From contig NZ_JNWV01000022.1 of the NCBI RefSeq assembly GCF_000716535.1, positions 97,095 through 161,094 of the forward strand: DNA of 64,000 nt, in the 5' to 3' direction. Shown in pieces: positions 17,905 through 26,732 of this stretch (position 1 is the stretch's first letter; the number at the start of each line of letters is the position of its first letter). A program made the position numbers and the translations under genes. The notes below the pieces were generated by a model. The model ran no database searches, was not told the DNA's origin, and saw nothing but the letters and a program-made list of their open reading frames with translations. The stretch is from Streptomyces flaveolus (GTDB lineage: Bacteria > Actinomycetota > Actinomycetes > Streptomycetales > Streptomycetaceae).

Positions 17905-20366
17905 GTCAGCCGGTGCAGGCCTGCCAGCGGCCGGGCTGCGAGGGGACGTACGAGGACGTCGGCGGCGGCGAGCTGTACTGCGACACGTGCGGTCTCGCGC
18001 CGGTCGTCTCGGCGAGAGGCATGGTGGGCTCGCCGCCCACCGGGGTCGCCCGGGGGGCGGCCGACAGCGGCAGTTCCCGCAGCTCGCGCAGCTCGCGTAC
18101 GTCCTCGCAGTCGTCGAGGTCGCGCCGCTCGGTGTCCGGGCGGCTGTCCCGGTCGCTGTCGGGGAAGCCCACGGGCCGCTCGGTGTCGGTGCGCAGCTCC
18201 GGCTCGTCGTCCGGGGCCTCCTCGCGGGGGCGGCTCGGCGCCGGGCTGGTCTCGGTGCCGCAGGTGCCGCGGCCCGACCCGCGCGCGATGGTGCTGGAGA
18301 ACCCGGAGGTGCCGGAGCGGAAGCGGTTCTGCTCGCGGTCGGACTGCGGGGCGCCGGTCGGCCGGGCCCGGGGCGACCGGCCGGGCCGCACGGAAGGTTT
18401 CTGCACCAAGTGCGGGCACCCGTACTCCTTCGTGCCCAAGCTGAGGGCCGGGGACATCGTGCACGGCCAGTACGAGGTGGCGGGCTGCCTGGCGCACGGC
18501 GGGCTCGGCTGGATCTACCTGGCCGTGGACCGGGCCGTCTCCGACCGGTGGGTGGTGCTCAAGGGCCTGCTGGACACCGGCGACCAGGACGCGATGGCCG
18601 CGGCGATCTCCGAGCGGCGGTTCCTCGCGGAGATCGAGCACGCCAACATCGTGCGGATCTACAACTTCGTGGAGCACCTGGACCAGCGCACCGGCTCCCT
18701 CGACGGCTACATCGTCATGGAGTACGTCGGCGGCAAGTCCCTGAAGGAGATCGCCAACGCCCGCCGGACGCCCGACGGCCGCCGCGACCCGCTGCCGGTG
18801 GAGCAGGCGTGCGCGTACGGCATCGAGGCGCTGGAGGCGCTCGGCCATCTGCACAGCCGGAACCTGCTGTACTGCGACTTCAAGGTCGACAACGCCATCC
18901 AGACCGAGGACCAGCTCAAGCTGATCGACATGGGCGCGGTCCGCCGGATGGACGACGTCGAGTCGGCGATCTACGGCACGGTGGGCTACCAGGCGCCGGA
19001 GGTCGCCGAGTCCGGCCCGTCCGTGGCCAGCGACCTCTACACGGTGGCCCGCACGCTCGCCGTGCTGGCCTTCGACTTCCAGGGCTACACCAACGTCTAC
19101 GTCGACTCCCTGCCCGACCCCGACACCATCGAGGTCTTCCGCCGTTACGAGTCCTTCTACCGGCTCCTGGTGCGCGCCACCGACCCCGACCCGGGCCGCC
19201 GGTTCGCCTCCGCGCAGGAGATGGCCGAGCAGCTGACGGGTGTGCTGCGCGAGGTCGTCTCGCTCCAGACCGGGCGGGCACGGCCCGCGCTGTCGACGCT
19301 GTTCGGGCCCGAGACGAAGGTCACGGACACGGAGTTGTTCCCCCGGCTGCACGGCGACGTGTCCCGGCTGGGCGCCCGGCCGCTGCGGAAGGCTCACGCC
19401 ACCGCACCGCCGCCCCCGCCGGCCCTGGTCAGGCCCGTCGACACGCCGGCCGCCGCGCTCGCCCTGCCCGTCCCGCTCGTCGATCCGAACGACCCCAACG
19501 CAGGTTTCCTGGCGGGCCTGCTGGCCTCGGCGCCGGCCGAGCTGATGAGCGTGCTGGCGGCGGCGCCCACGCAGACCGAGGAGACCCGGCTCCGGCAGAT
19601 CCGCGCCCGGCTGGAGAGCGGTGACCACCAGGGCTCGCTGATGAGTCTGGCCAAGCTGGACGAGGAACGGCCCGACGACTGGCGGGTGGTGTGGTACCGG
19701 GGCGTGGCCGCGCTGGTCACCGGCGACTTCGAGCACGCCGCGCTCGCCTTCGACGCGATCTACGACGCCTTTCCCGGCGAGGCCGCGCCCAAGCTGGCGC
19801 TCGGCCTGTGCGCGGAGGTGCTGGGCCAGCTGGACAACGCGGGCGAGTACTACCGCCTGGTGTGGACGACCGACCCGAGTTTCGTGAGCGCCGCGTTCGG
19901 GCTGGCCCGGGTGCAGCTCGCGGCCGGGGACCGGCGGGGCGCGGTGACGACGCTGGAGTCGGTGCCGGAGGCCTCCATCCACTACACGGCCGCCCGGGTC
20001 GCCGCCGTCCGGGCCCGGCTGAGACAGCGCACGGCGAGCGCGGGTGACGTACCGTTCCTGGACGACCTGACGGCCGCCGCCGGTCAGGTCGAGGCACTCC
20101 AGGCGTACGGCCTGGACCCGGCGCGGCGCGAGCTGTTGTCGGCGGAGGTGCTCGGCTGTGCGCTGGACTGGATACTCTCCGGGGGCCAGGGCACCGGGCC
20201 CGCCGCCGGAGGCCGGGTGCTGCTGGGCAGCGGTCTGGACGAGCGGGGCCTCCGCTTCGGCCTGGAGCGCGCCTACCGCACGCTGGCCCGGCTGGCGCCC
20301 GGCGGCGAGGAGAGGATCGAGCTGGTGGAACGGGCCAACCGTTACCGCCCCCGGACGTGGGTGTAG
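17901..20366 (+). CDS. pknG: PknG-like serine/threonine protein kinase with zinc ribbons and TPR tail
   Basis: This 821-residue soluble kinase has the PknG domain order. It starts with an extra zinc ribbon (Cys8/13/27/30), then a Ser/Arg-rich linker (55-110), then a rubredoxin-like ribbon (Cys144/149 and Cys168/171). The kinase domain is about 185-450, and a TPR-like helical tail runs 510-821. The Gly-rich loop is CLAHGGLGWIY (196-206), Lys221 is the ATP lysine, Asp326 in YCDFKVDN is the catalytic base, and Asp343 in LIDMGA replaces the usual DFG. The 'GCLAHGGLGWIYLA' and 'FVEHLD' segments are specific to PknG. In mycobacteria PknG phosphorylates the FHA protein GarA to steer 2-oxoglutarate metabolism. 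Here it sits between glnH and a PP2C phosphatase and a large FHA protein, so a similar switch is likely. Confidence 0.9.
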   Translation: MSQPVQACQRPGCEGTYEDVGGGELYCDTCGLAPVVSARGMVGSPPTGVARGAADSGSSRSSRSSRTSSQSSRSRRSVSGRLSRSLSGKPTGRSVSVRSSGSSSGASSRGRLGAGLVSVPQVPRPDPRAMVLENPEVPERKRFCSRSDCGAPVGRARGDRPGRTEGFCTKCGHPYSFVPKLRAGDIVHGQYEVAGCLAHGGLGWIYLAVDRAVSDRWVVLKGLLDTGDQDAMAAAISERRFLAEIEHANIVRIYNFVEHLDQRTGSLDGYIVMEYVGGKSLKEIANARRTPDGRRDPLPVEQACAYGIEALEALGHLHSRNLLYCDFKVDNAIQTEDQLKLIDMGAVRRMDDVESAIYGTVGYQAPEVAESGPSVASDLYTVARTLAVLAFDFQGYTNVYVDSLPDPDTIEVFRRYESFYRLLVRATDPDPGRRFASAQEMAEQLTGVLREVVSLQTGRARPALSTLFGPETKVTDTELFPRLHGDVSRLGARPLRKAHATAPPPPPALVRPVDTPAAALALPVPLVDPNDPNAGFLAGLLASAPAELMSVLAAAPTQTEETRLRQIRARLESGDHQGSLMSLAKLDEERPDDWRVVWYRGVAALVTGDFEHAALAFDAIYDAFPGEAAPKLALGLCAEVLGQLDNAGEYYRLVWTTDPSFVSAAFGLARVQLAAGDRRGAVTTLESVPEASIHYTAARVAAVRARLRQRTASAGDVPFLDDLTAAAGQVEALQAYGLDPARRELLSAEVLGCALDWILSGGQGTGPAAGGRVLLGSGLDERGLRFGLERAYRTLARLAPGGEERIELVERANRYRPRTWV

Positions 20367-20369
20367 TCG

Positions 20370-21851
20370 ATGTCGCAGATGCCCCAGCAGGCCGCACTGG
20401 CGAAGTGCCCGAGCTGCGCGGAGCCGGTGGAGCCGGGTGACCTGTTCTGCGGAGCGTGCGGATACGACCTTTCGTCGGTGCCCGCGCCGCCGCAGGACCA
20501 CCCGACGCTCACCATGACGGGCCCCGCCGGGCCCGGGGACGGCACGGCGTGGCCCACCCCCGAACCACCCGGCCCCACGGCCTCACCGGCACCCCACCTG
20601 CCGACGGACCTGCCGGGCACCGACTCGGGCGGCACACCGCTGTCCGGTGAGGGACCCGACCCCGCCTCCGCGGCCGCACCTCCGCCGGGACAGGAGTTCG
20701 GGCCCGCCACGGGCGGCGTGCCGTCGGCGGCGGGTGAGGGCGGCTCCGGCCCGGGCGGCACGCCGCCGCCCCCGCACGGGAACGGCCCCGTCCCCGGTGG
20801 TGCGCAGCAGGGCGGGCAGGAGGCCGACGCTGAGCACTCCTCCGGCTCCGGGGTGCGGTTCGACCGGCCGGACGAGCCCGACGAGTACCCGTTGCAGGCG
20901 CCGGACCCGCGGCTGGCCTCCGCACCGGCCGATCCGGCGCAGCTCTGCGTGGCCTGCCGGGCGGGCCGGGTGGACAGCGACGGCTACTGCGAGAACTGCG
21001 GGCACGCCCAGCCGCGCGAACGCGACCACGTGGAGCGGGAGTCGGGGCCGGTCGCCGCCGTCAGCGACCGCGGCCTGCGCCACCACCGCAACGAGGACGC
21101 CTTCGCCGTCGGCCACACCACGCTGCCCGACGGCACGCCGGCCGCGCTGGCGATCGTCTGCGACGGCGTGTCGTCCGCGACCCGCCCCGACGACGCCTCC
21201 CTGGCCGCCTCCCAGGCGGCCGGCGACACGCTGCTGACCGCGCTGCCGCGCGGCACCCACCCGCAGGCGGCGATGCACGAGGCGATCGTCGCCGCCGCGC
21301 AGGCCGTCAACGCGCTGGCCGAGGAGCCCGCCACCGCGCGCGAGCACGCCCCGCACCAGAACGCGCCGGCCTGCACGATCGTCGGCGCGGTGGTCACCCC
21401 GGGGCTGCTGGTCGTCGGCTGGGTCGGCGACAGCCGCGTCTACTGGGTGCCCACCGACCGCACGGCCCCGCCCGCCCGGCTGACCGAGGACGACTCCTGG
21501 GCCGCCCAGATGGTCGCCGCCGGCCTGATGAGCGAGGCCGAGGCGTACGCCGACGCGCGTGCCCACGCCATCACCGGCTGGCTCGGCGCGGACGCCTACG
21601 AACTCGAGCCGCACACCGCGTCGTTCAAGCCGGACCGGCCCGGCGCCGTGGTGGTGTGCACCGACGGACTGTGGAACTACGCCGAGACGGCCGAGGAGAT
21701 GTCCGAGGTCGTCCCGCCGGACGCGGCGGACCGCCCGCTGCACAGCGCGCGGGTGCTGGTCGGTCACGCCCTGGACGGCGGGGGCCACGACAACGTAACA
21801 GTGGCGGTCCTGCCGTTCCCGGTGCCGTCGCAGGGGGCAGGATCGGCCTGA
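20370..21851 (+). CDS. PP2C-type protein phosphatase with two zinc ribbons
   Basis: This 493-residue protein starts three bases after the kinase stop. Residues 13-30 form a C-x2-C...C-x2-C ribbon. A Pro/Gly-rich linker runs to about 185, followed by a second ribbon (CVACRAG...YCENCG, about 192-212). The PP2C phosphatase domain is about 222-485. Metal-binding signatures are present: R-H-H-R-N-E-D-A near the start, 'AIVCDGVSSA', 'WVGDSRVYW', 'VCTDGLWNY' and the terminal GGHDNVTV. It most likely removes the phosphates placed by the adjacent PknG-like kinase. Confidence 0.9.
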   Translation: MSQMPQQAALAKCPSCAEPVEPGDLFCGACGYDLSSVPAPPQDHPTLTMTGPAGPGDGTAWPTPEPPGPTASPAPHLPTDLPGTDSGGTPLSGEGPDPASAAAPPPGQEFGPATGGVPSAAGEGGSGPGGTPPPPHGNGPVPGGAQQGGQEADAEHSSGSGVRFDRPDEPDEYPLQAPDPRLASAPADPAQLCVACRAGRVDSDGYCENCGHAQPRERDHVERESGPVAAVSDRGLRHHRNEDAFAVGHTTLPDGTPAALAIVCDGVSSATRPDDASLAASQAAGDTLLTALPRGTHPQAAMHEAIVAAAQAVNALAEEPATAREHAPHQNAPACTIVGAVVTPGLLVVGWVGDSRVYWVPTDRTAPPARLTEDDSWAAQMVAAGLMSEAEAYADARAHAITGWLGADAYELEPHTASFKPDRPGAVVVCTDGLWNYAETAEEMSEVVPPDAADRPLHSARVLVGHALDGGGHDNVTVAVLPFPVPSQGAGSA

Positions 21852-21966
21852 GGGCCGTATCCGACGGGGGAACGGCACGGGGAAGCCGCGGCGGACCGGA
21901 GGGGACCGGTCCGCTCACAGTCGTCGCCTCGCGTCGGCGAGGTGTCCGAGGGGGATGTGAGCGAGC

Positions 21967-23310
21967 ATGGCCAATTTCGCGAAGTCGAACGTGCCACGGT
22001 TCTCGGTGGACGTCTACCAGAACGAGTACCTGCCCGAGGGCGGCAGCGAGGTCAACGCCATCGTCACGGTGACCGCGACCGGCGGCGGCACCGTAGGCGG
22101 CGCGGTCACCGCGCCGGTCCACGCGCCGGGCGGGCGGCCGTCCGCCGCCGTGGCGATCATGGTCGACTGCTCGGGTTCCATGGACTACCCGCCGACCAAG
22201 ATGCGCAATGCCAGGGACGCCACGGCCGCCGCGATCGACACCCTGCGCGACGGCACCCGCTTCGCGGTGATCGGCGGCACGCACGTGGCCAAGGAGGTCT
22301 ATCCGGGCGGCGGGCGGCTCGCGGTCGCCGACGCCACCACCCGCGAGCAGGCCAAGCAGGCACTGCGCCGGCTGAGCGCGGGCGGCGGTACGGCCATCGG
22401 CACCTGGCTGCGGCTCGCCGACCGGCTGCTGTCCGCGGCGGACGTGACCATCCGGCACGGCATCCTGCTCACCGACGGCCGCAACGAACACGAGTCGGCG
22501 GAGGACCTGCGGGCCACGCTGGACGCCTGCGCCGGCCGGTTCACCTGTGACGCGCGGGGCGTGGGCACCGACTGGGAAGTGAAAGAAGTCACAGGGATCG
22601 CCTCGGCGCTGCTCGGCACCGCCGACATCGTCGCCGACCCGGCCGGACTGGCCGCCGACTTCACGCGGATGATGGAGACGACGATGGGCAAGGAGGTCGC
22701 CGACGTCTCCCTGCGGGTGTGGACGCCGGTCGGCACGACCATCCGGTTCGTGAAGCAAGTCGCCCCCGCCGTCGAGGACTTGACCGGTCGTCGTACCGAG
22801 GCCGGGCCGCGCGCCGGGGACTACCCGACCGGGTCCTGGGGCGACGAGTCCCGCGACTACCACCTGTGCGTGACGGTCCCGCCGGCCGGGCTCGGCCAGG
22901 AGATGCTCGCCGCGCGGGTCTCCCTGGTGATCCCGCAACCGGACGGAACCGCCCAAAGTCTCGGCGCGCAGGGCCTCGTACGGGCGGTCTGGACCGACGA
23001 CATGACCGCCTCCACCGCGCTCAACCCCCAAGTCGCCCACTACACCGGGCAGGCCGAACTGGCGCAAGCCATCCAGAAGGGCCTCGACCTTCGCAAAGCG
23101 GGAGATTTCGATGGAGCAACCGCCAAACTGGGGCGCGCGGTTCAGCTCGCGAACGCCTCGGGGAACGCGGATACTGCGAAACTGCTTGCGAAGGTGGTGG
23201 ACGTGGTCGACGCCGTGACAGGTACTGTGCGGTTGAAGACGAGGGTCGCGGAGGCGGACGAGATGACTCTGGAGACCCGGTCCACCAAGACTGTTCGTGT
23301 GAAGAAGTGA
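21967..23310 (+). CDS. von Willebrand factor A domain protein
   Basis: This 447-residue protein has a VWA domain at about residues 55-230. The metal-ion site is intact: D-C-S-G-S followed by the downstream threonine loop and LLTDGRN. The C-terminal part is beta-rich and ends in a short helical bundle ('GLDLRKAGDFDGATAKLGRAVQLA') resembling a single TPR hairpin. VWA proteins with kinase, phosphatase and FHA partners are a recurring signalling set in actinobacteria. It begins 115 bases after the phosphatase and ends 34 bases before the FHA gene. Exact role unknown. Confidence 0.85.
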   Translation: MANFAKSNVPRFSVDVYQNEYLPEGGSEVNAIVTVTATGGGTVGGAVTAPVHAPGGRPSAAVAIMVDCSGSMDYPPTKMRNARDATAAAIDTLRDGTRFAVIGGTHVAKEVYPGGGRLAVADATTREQAKQALRRLSAGGGTAIGTWLRLADRLLSAADVTIRHGILLTDGRNEHESAEDLRATLDACAGRFTCDARGVGTDWEVKEVTGIASALLGTADIVADPAGLAADFTRMMETTMGKEVADVSLRVWTPVGTTIRFVKQVAPAVEDLTGRRTEAGPRAGDYPTGSWGDESRDYHLCVTVPPAGLGQEMLAARVSLVIPQPDGTAQSLGAQGLVRAVWTDDMTASTALNPQVAHYTGQAELAQAIQKGLDLRKAGDFDGATAKLGRAVQLANASGNADTAKLLAKVVDVVDAVTGTVRLKTRVAEADEMTLETRSTKTVRVKK

Positions 23311-23344
23311 CCCTCGGAAGCGTAGGAGAAGGGGAAGCACCGAC

Positions 23345-25108
23345 ATGCCGACCTGCCCGAACGGACACCAGTCGGGTTCCGACGACTGGTGCGAGGTCTG
23401 CGGTCACCGCATGGCCGGTGCCGTACCTCCGCCCCCTCCGCCGCCCCCGGGCGGTTACGGTTTCCCGCCCCCGCAGGGCGGCCCGGCCGGCGCCCGCCCG
23501 CAGCAGGGCGCCGGGTCCGACCCGGAGCCGGAGCTGTGCCCGCAGTGCCGTACGCCCCGCGAGGGCGGCGCGCCCTTCTGCGAGGAGTGCCGGTGGAACT
23601 TCCTGACCAACACGGCGACCTCCTACACCCCGGCCGCCCCGCGCCCGTCGCAGCCTCGGTTCCAGCCGCCGAGCTCGACGTACGGCGGGGGTGACGGGTA
23701 CGAGTACCAGGGCTCGCGGCCCTCTCAGGTGAACCGGCCCGCCGAGCCGATCCCGTCCTTCCACAGCGAGCCGTCGGGCCCGACGCCGTTCGGCGGCGAC
23801 CGCGGCCCGTCCGGTCCGCCGACCTCCCCCGGCCCCTCGGGCCCGCCCGCCTTCGGCGGCGGCAGCCAGCGCCCGTCAGGGCCGCCGCAGGGCTTCGGCC
23901 AGGGGCCGGGTCAGGGTGGTCAGGGCCAGGGCGGTCCGGGGCAGGGCCCGGGGGCCGGCGGCCCGTCCGGTCCCGGTGGTTTCGGTGGCCGGGGCACGGT
24001 GCCGGGCCAGGGCTCGGGTGGCCCGGGTTCCGGCGGCCCGTCCGGCTTCGGTGGCGGTCCCGGGCAGGGACCGGGTTCCGGTGGTCCGGGTTCCGGTGGT
24101 CCGGGTTCCGGTGGTCCGTCGGGATTCGGCGGCGGTCCGGGGCAGGGGCCGGGTGCCGACGGCCCGTCCGGGTCGTCCGGGTTCGGCCGCGGTCCGGGGC
24201 AGGGTCCCGGTGGCCCCGGCGGCCCGTCCGGCTTCGGCGGCGGCCAGGGTCCCGGTGGCCCCGGCGGCCCGGGATCCGGTGGCCCGTCCGGTTTCGGTGG
24301 CGGTCCGGGGCAGGGTCAGGGTCCGGGTCCGGGTTCCCAGGGCTCCTCCCCCTTCGGGCGCGAGCGCTCCCGTCCGGGTGGTCCCACTCCGCCCGGCCCC
24401 TCCGGCTTCGGCGGTGACCCCTCGCGTCAGGTGCCGCCGCCCGGCGGTCCCGGCGGTGCCCCGCAGGCGTTCCAGCAGTCCGGTGCGTCGGCTCCGCCCG
24501 CGTTCCCGGGCCAGACCCGCCGGCCCCCGGCCGCCGACGACGACTGGGTGATCTCCCCGCCGGCGTCCACCGGCCCCGGCGGTCAGGGCGGCGCCTACGG
24601 CTACCCGCAGTCCGGGGGCACCCAGACCCCGCCGGGACCGGGCGGACCGGGCGGCTTCCCCCAGGCGCCGCAGGCACCGCACGCGCCGCAGGCCCCCCAG
24701 CCGACCACCTGGACCGCGACCATCGGCCCGGACCGCGAGTACTTCATGGCGATGATGCAGCGCTCCGGACCCGAGGCCGCGGGTCTGAACCTGCCCGCGT
24801 ACTCGCCCGAGCAGCAGCGCACGCTGACCGGGAACCAGGTCACCATCGGCCGCCGCCGGCACTCCACCGGCGACACCCCCGACATCGACCTGTCGGTGCC
24901 GCCGGAGGACCCGGGTGTCTCGCACCAGCACGCGGTGCTGGTGCAGCAGCCGGACGGCAGCTGGGCGGTCGTCGACCAGAACTCGACGAACGGCACCACG
25001 GTCAACATGTCGGAGGAGCCCATCCAGCCGTTCGTACCGGTCCCGCTCCAGGACGGCGACCGGGTGCACGTGGGCGCCTGGACGACGATCACCGTCCGCC
25101 GGGGCTGA
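23345..25108 (+). CDS. FHA-domain protein with zinc ribbons and a Gly/Pro/Gln-rich linker
   Basis: This 587-residue protein has two N-terminal zinc ribbons (Cys4/16/19 region and C-x2-C...C-x2-C near 60-80). A roughly 350-residue low-complexity linker of Gly, Pro, Gln, Ser and Phe follows, with repeats such as GGPSGFGGGPGQGPG. The C-terminal FHA domain lies at about 495-587. The phosphothreonine-binding features are GRRRHS, then S-x2-H (VSHQHAVL) and NSTNGTTVN. It should bind phosphothreonine proteins made by the PknG-like kinase. Unlike GarA/OdhI it lacks the short N-terminal ETT phospho-motif, so it is not a direct GarA equivalent. It is the last gene of the unit. Confidence 0.88.
   Translation: MPTCPNGHQSGSDDWCEVCGHRMAGAVPPPPPPPPGGYGFPPPQGGPAGARPQQGAGSDPEPELCPQCRTPREGGAPFCEECRWNFLTNTATSYTPAAPRPSQPRFQPPSSTYGGGDGYEYQGSRPSQVNRPAEPIPSFHSEPSGPTPFGGDRGPSGPPTSPGPSGPPAFGGGSQRPSGPPQGFGQGPGQGGQGQGGPGQGPGAGGPSGPGGFGGRGTVPGQGSGGPGSGGPSGFGGGPGQGPGSGGPGSGGPGSGGPSGFGGGPGQGPGADGPSGSSGFGRGPGQGPGGPGGPSGFGGGQGPGGPGGPGSGGPSGFGGGPGQGQGPGPGSQGSSPFGRERSRPGGPTPPGPSGFGGDPSRQVPPPGGPGGAPQAFQQSGASAPPAFPGQTRRPPAADDDWVISPPASTGPGGQGGAYGYPQSGGTQTPPGPGGPGGFPQAPQAPHAPQAPQPTTWTATIGPDREYFMAMMQRSGPEAAGLNLPAYSPEQQRTLTGNQVTIGRRRHSTGDTPDIDLSVPPEDPGVSHQHAVLVQQPDGSWAVVDQNSTNGTTVNMSEEPIQPFVPVPLQDGDRVHVGAWTTITVRRG
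24073..24117 (+). repeat. 15-bp tandem repeat, three perfect copies
   Basis: GGGTTCCGGTGGTCC is repeated three times head to tail inside the FHA gene and encodes Gly-Ser-Gly-Gly-Pro units. Looser copies continue on both sides (about 23930-24340), so linker length probably varies between strains by slippage. Confidence 0.9.
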
Positions 25109-25114
25109 CCGCGC

Positions 25115-26092
25115 TCAGGGCAGGGGCCAGGCGTACGGCCCCCGCGGGTCGTCCAGCCACGCCCAGGCGTGCTCGCCGGCGACCGTGACGCCGTACCGCC
25201 CGCGCCCCGGCTCGCCCTCGCGCTCCCACAGGGCGTACGCCTCCTGCGGGTCGAGCGTGCCGTGGGTCAGCGCGAGCAGGAAGCGGAACTGCTCCTGCTC
25301 GCGGGCCCGGCGAGGCAGCCCGGCCGACGAGACGAACTCGGGACGCGCCCTGGGCCCGCCGCGCAGCGGCACGAAGAAGGCGGCCCCGGGCAGGAACGGG
25401 CCCTCGGCGTGTTCCGCGTCCCGGACGGTGAGCGTGAGCAGACCGGTGGCGAGCGGGGTGAGGACGCGCGCGCCGGGTCGGCACTGGGCGAGCCAGGCGC
25501 GCGGCACCGTGGGCAGCTCGCAGGTGGCGATGATCCGGTCGAAGGGGGCGCGTTCGGGCACTCCGCGCGCGCCGTCGCCGGTGACGACGACGGGGCGGTG
25601 GCCGGCCGCCGCCAGGTGCTGCCGGGCCGACTCGGTGATCTCCGGTTCCAGGTCGATGGTGGTGACGAGGTCGTCGGCGCCGAGCCGGTGGGCGAGCAGG
25701 GCCGCGTTGTAGCCGGTGCCGGCGCCCACCTCCAGGACCCGGTTGCCGTCCTCGACGCGCAGGGCGACCAGCATGCGGGCCATCAGGGAGGGCTGGCTGC
25801 TGGAGGAGAGCAGCTCGCCGTCGCGCAGCCGGGTGGCCAGCGGTACGTCCGCGTAGGCGCCGCGCACCCAGCGTTCCCGGGCCCGGCGGTCGGGGCTCTC
25901 GCGCCAGAGGCGCTCGTAGCCGCGCGCCCCGGTGACGTAGTAGTACGGCACGAACAGGTGCCGGGGCACCGACGCGAACGCCTCCCGCCACACCGGGTCG
26001 TCCGTCCAGGCCCCGTCGGCGTCGATCTCCCGCACCAGCTCGGCCCGCGCCGCGTCGGCGAGAGCCTCGATCTCGGTGTCGTAGGCGCCCAT
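25115..26092 (-). CDS. Protein-L-isoaspartate O-methyltransferase
   Basis: This 325-residue SAM-dependent methyltransferase repairs isoaspartyl residues. The SAM motif is VLEVGAGTGYNAALLA at about residues 120-135. The family pre-motif with the invariant Ser (LLSSSSQPSLMARML) lies about 15 residues earlier, and 'PFDRIIATCELPTVP' is the later catalytic segment. An extra C-terminal region of roughly 100 residues (from PLRGGPRARPEF) exceeds the usual length of about 210 residues and is common in actinobacterial versions. Start ATG 26092. It converges on the FHA gene with six bases between the stops. Confidence 0.85.
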   Translation of the reverse strand: MGAYDTEIEALADAARAELVREIDADGAWTDDPVWREAFASVPRHLFVPYYYVTGARGYERLWRESPDRRARERWVRGAYADVPLATRLRDGELLSSSSQPSLMARMLVALRVEDGNRVLEVGAGTGYNAALLAHRLGADDLVTTIDLEPEITESARQHLAAAGHRPVVVTGDGARGVPERAPFDRIIATCELPTVPRAWLAQCRPGARVLTPLATGLLTLTVRDAEHAEGPFLPGAAFFVPLRGGPRARPEFVSSAGLPRRAREQEQFRFLLALTHGTLDPQEAYALWEREGEPGRGRYGVTVAGEHAWAWLDDPRGPYAWPLP

Positions 26093-26178
26093 GGGTCCAC
26101 AGTAGGGGCGGGCGGTCCGCGGACCGGGCTGGTCCTAAGCCTCGAGTCCTCGGTCACCCGGTCTGAGACGATGGACGG

Positions 26179-26583
26179 GTGAATGAGATTCGGCGCGGCA
26201 CGCTTCAGGAGCAGACCTTCTACGAGCAGGTCGGCGGGGAGGAGACCTTCCGCCGGCTCGTCCACCGTTTCTACGAGGGGGTCGCGGAGGACCCGCTCCT
26301 GCGGCCGATGTACCCGGAGGAGGACCTGGGTCCGGCCGAGGAGCGGCTGGTGCTGTTCCTGATGCAGTACTGGGGCGGCCCGACGACGTACAGCGCGAAC
26401 CGCGGCCACCCCCGGCTGCGCATGCGGCACGCCCCGTTCACCGTGGACCGGGCGGCGCACGACGCCTGGCTGCGGCACATGCGGGTGGCCGTCGACGAGC
26501 TGGGGCTGTCGGAGGAGCACGAGCGGACGCTGTGGAACTACCTGACGTACGCCGCCGCGTCGATGGTGAACACCCCGGACTGA
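26179..26583 (+). CDS. glbO: Truncated haemoglobin, group II (GlbO type)
   Basis: This 134-residue globin has the group II (trHbO) sequence. The B10 tyrosine is in HRFYEGVAEDPLL, the CD1 tyrosine in MYPEEDL, the proximal F8 histidine in RMRHAPF, and the G8 tryptophan in HDAWLRHM. The E-helix segment is 'QYWGGPTTYSANRGHPRLRM'. It binds haem and can handle oxygen, NO or peroxide; role in the host is not shown. GTG 26179 starts 87 bases from the divergent methyltransferase start. Confidence 0.92.
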   Translation: MNEIRRGTLQEQTFYEQVGGEETFRRLVHRFYEGVAEDPLLRPMYPEEDLGPAEERLVLFLMQYWGGPTTYSANRGHPRLRMRHAPFTVDRAAHDAWLRHMRVAVDELGLSEEHERTLWNYLTYAAASMVNTPD

Positions 26584-26732
26584 CGGGACGTCACTGAAGG
26601 TCGGATTCCGGTCATGCGTCGCCGCATTCCGATCACAATCCGGTATAGACCGGCGGACAACCGCTTACCCGGCGCCCGACCCTCTGCCAGCATCGCCCGA
26701 AGGTCTGGAAGCACCGGACACACGGGGGCCGG

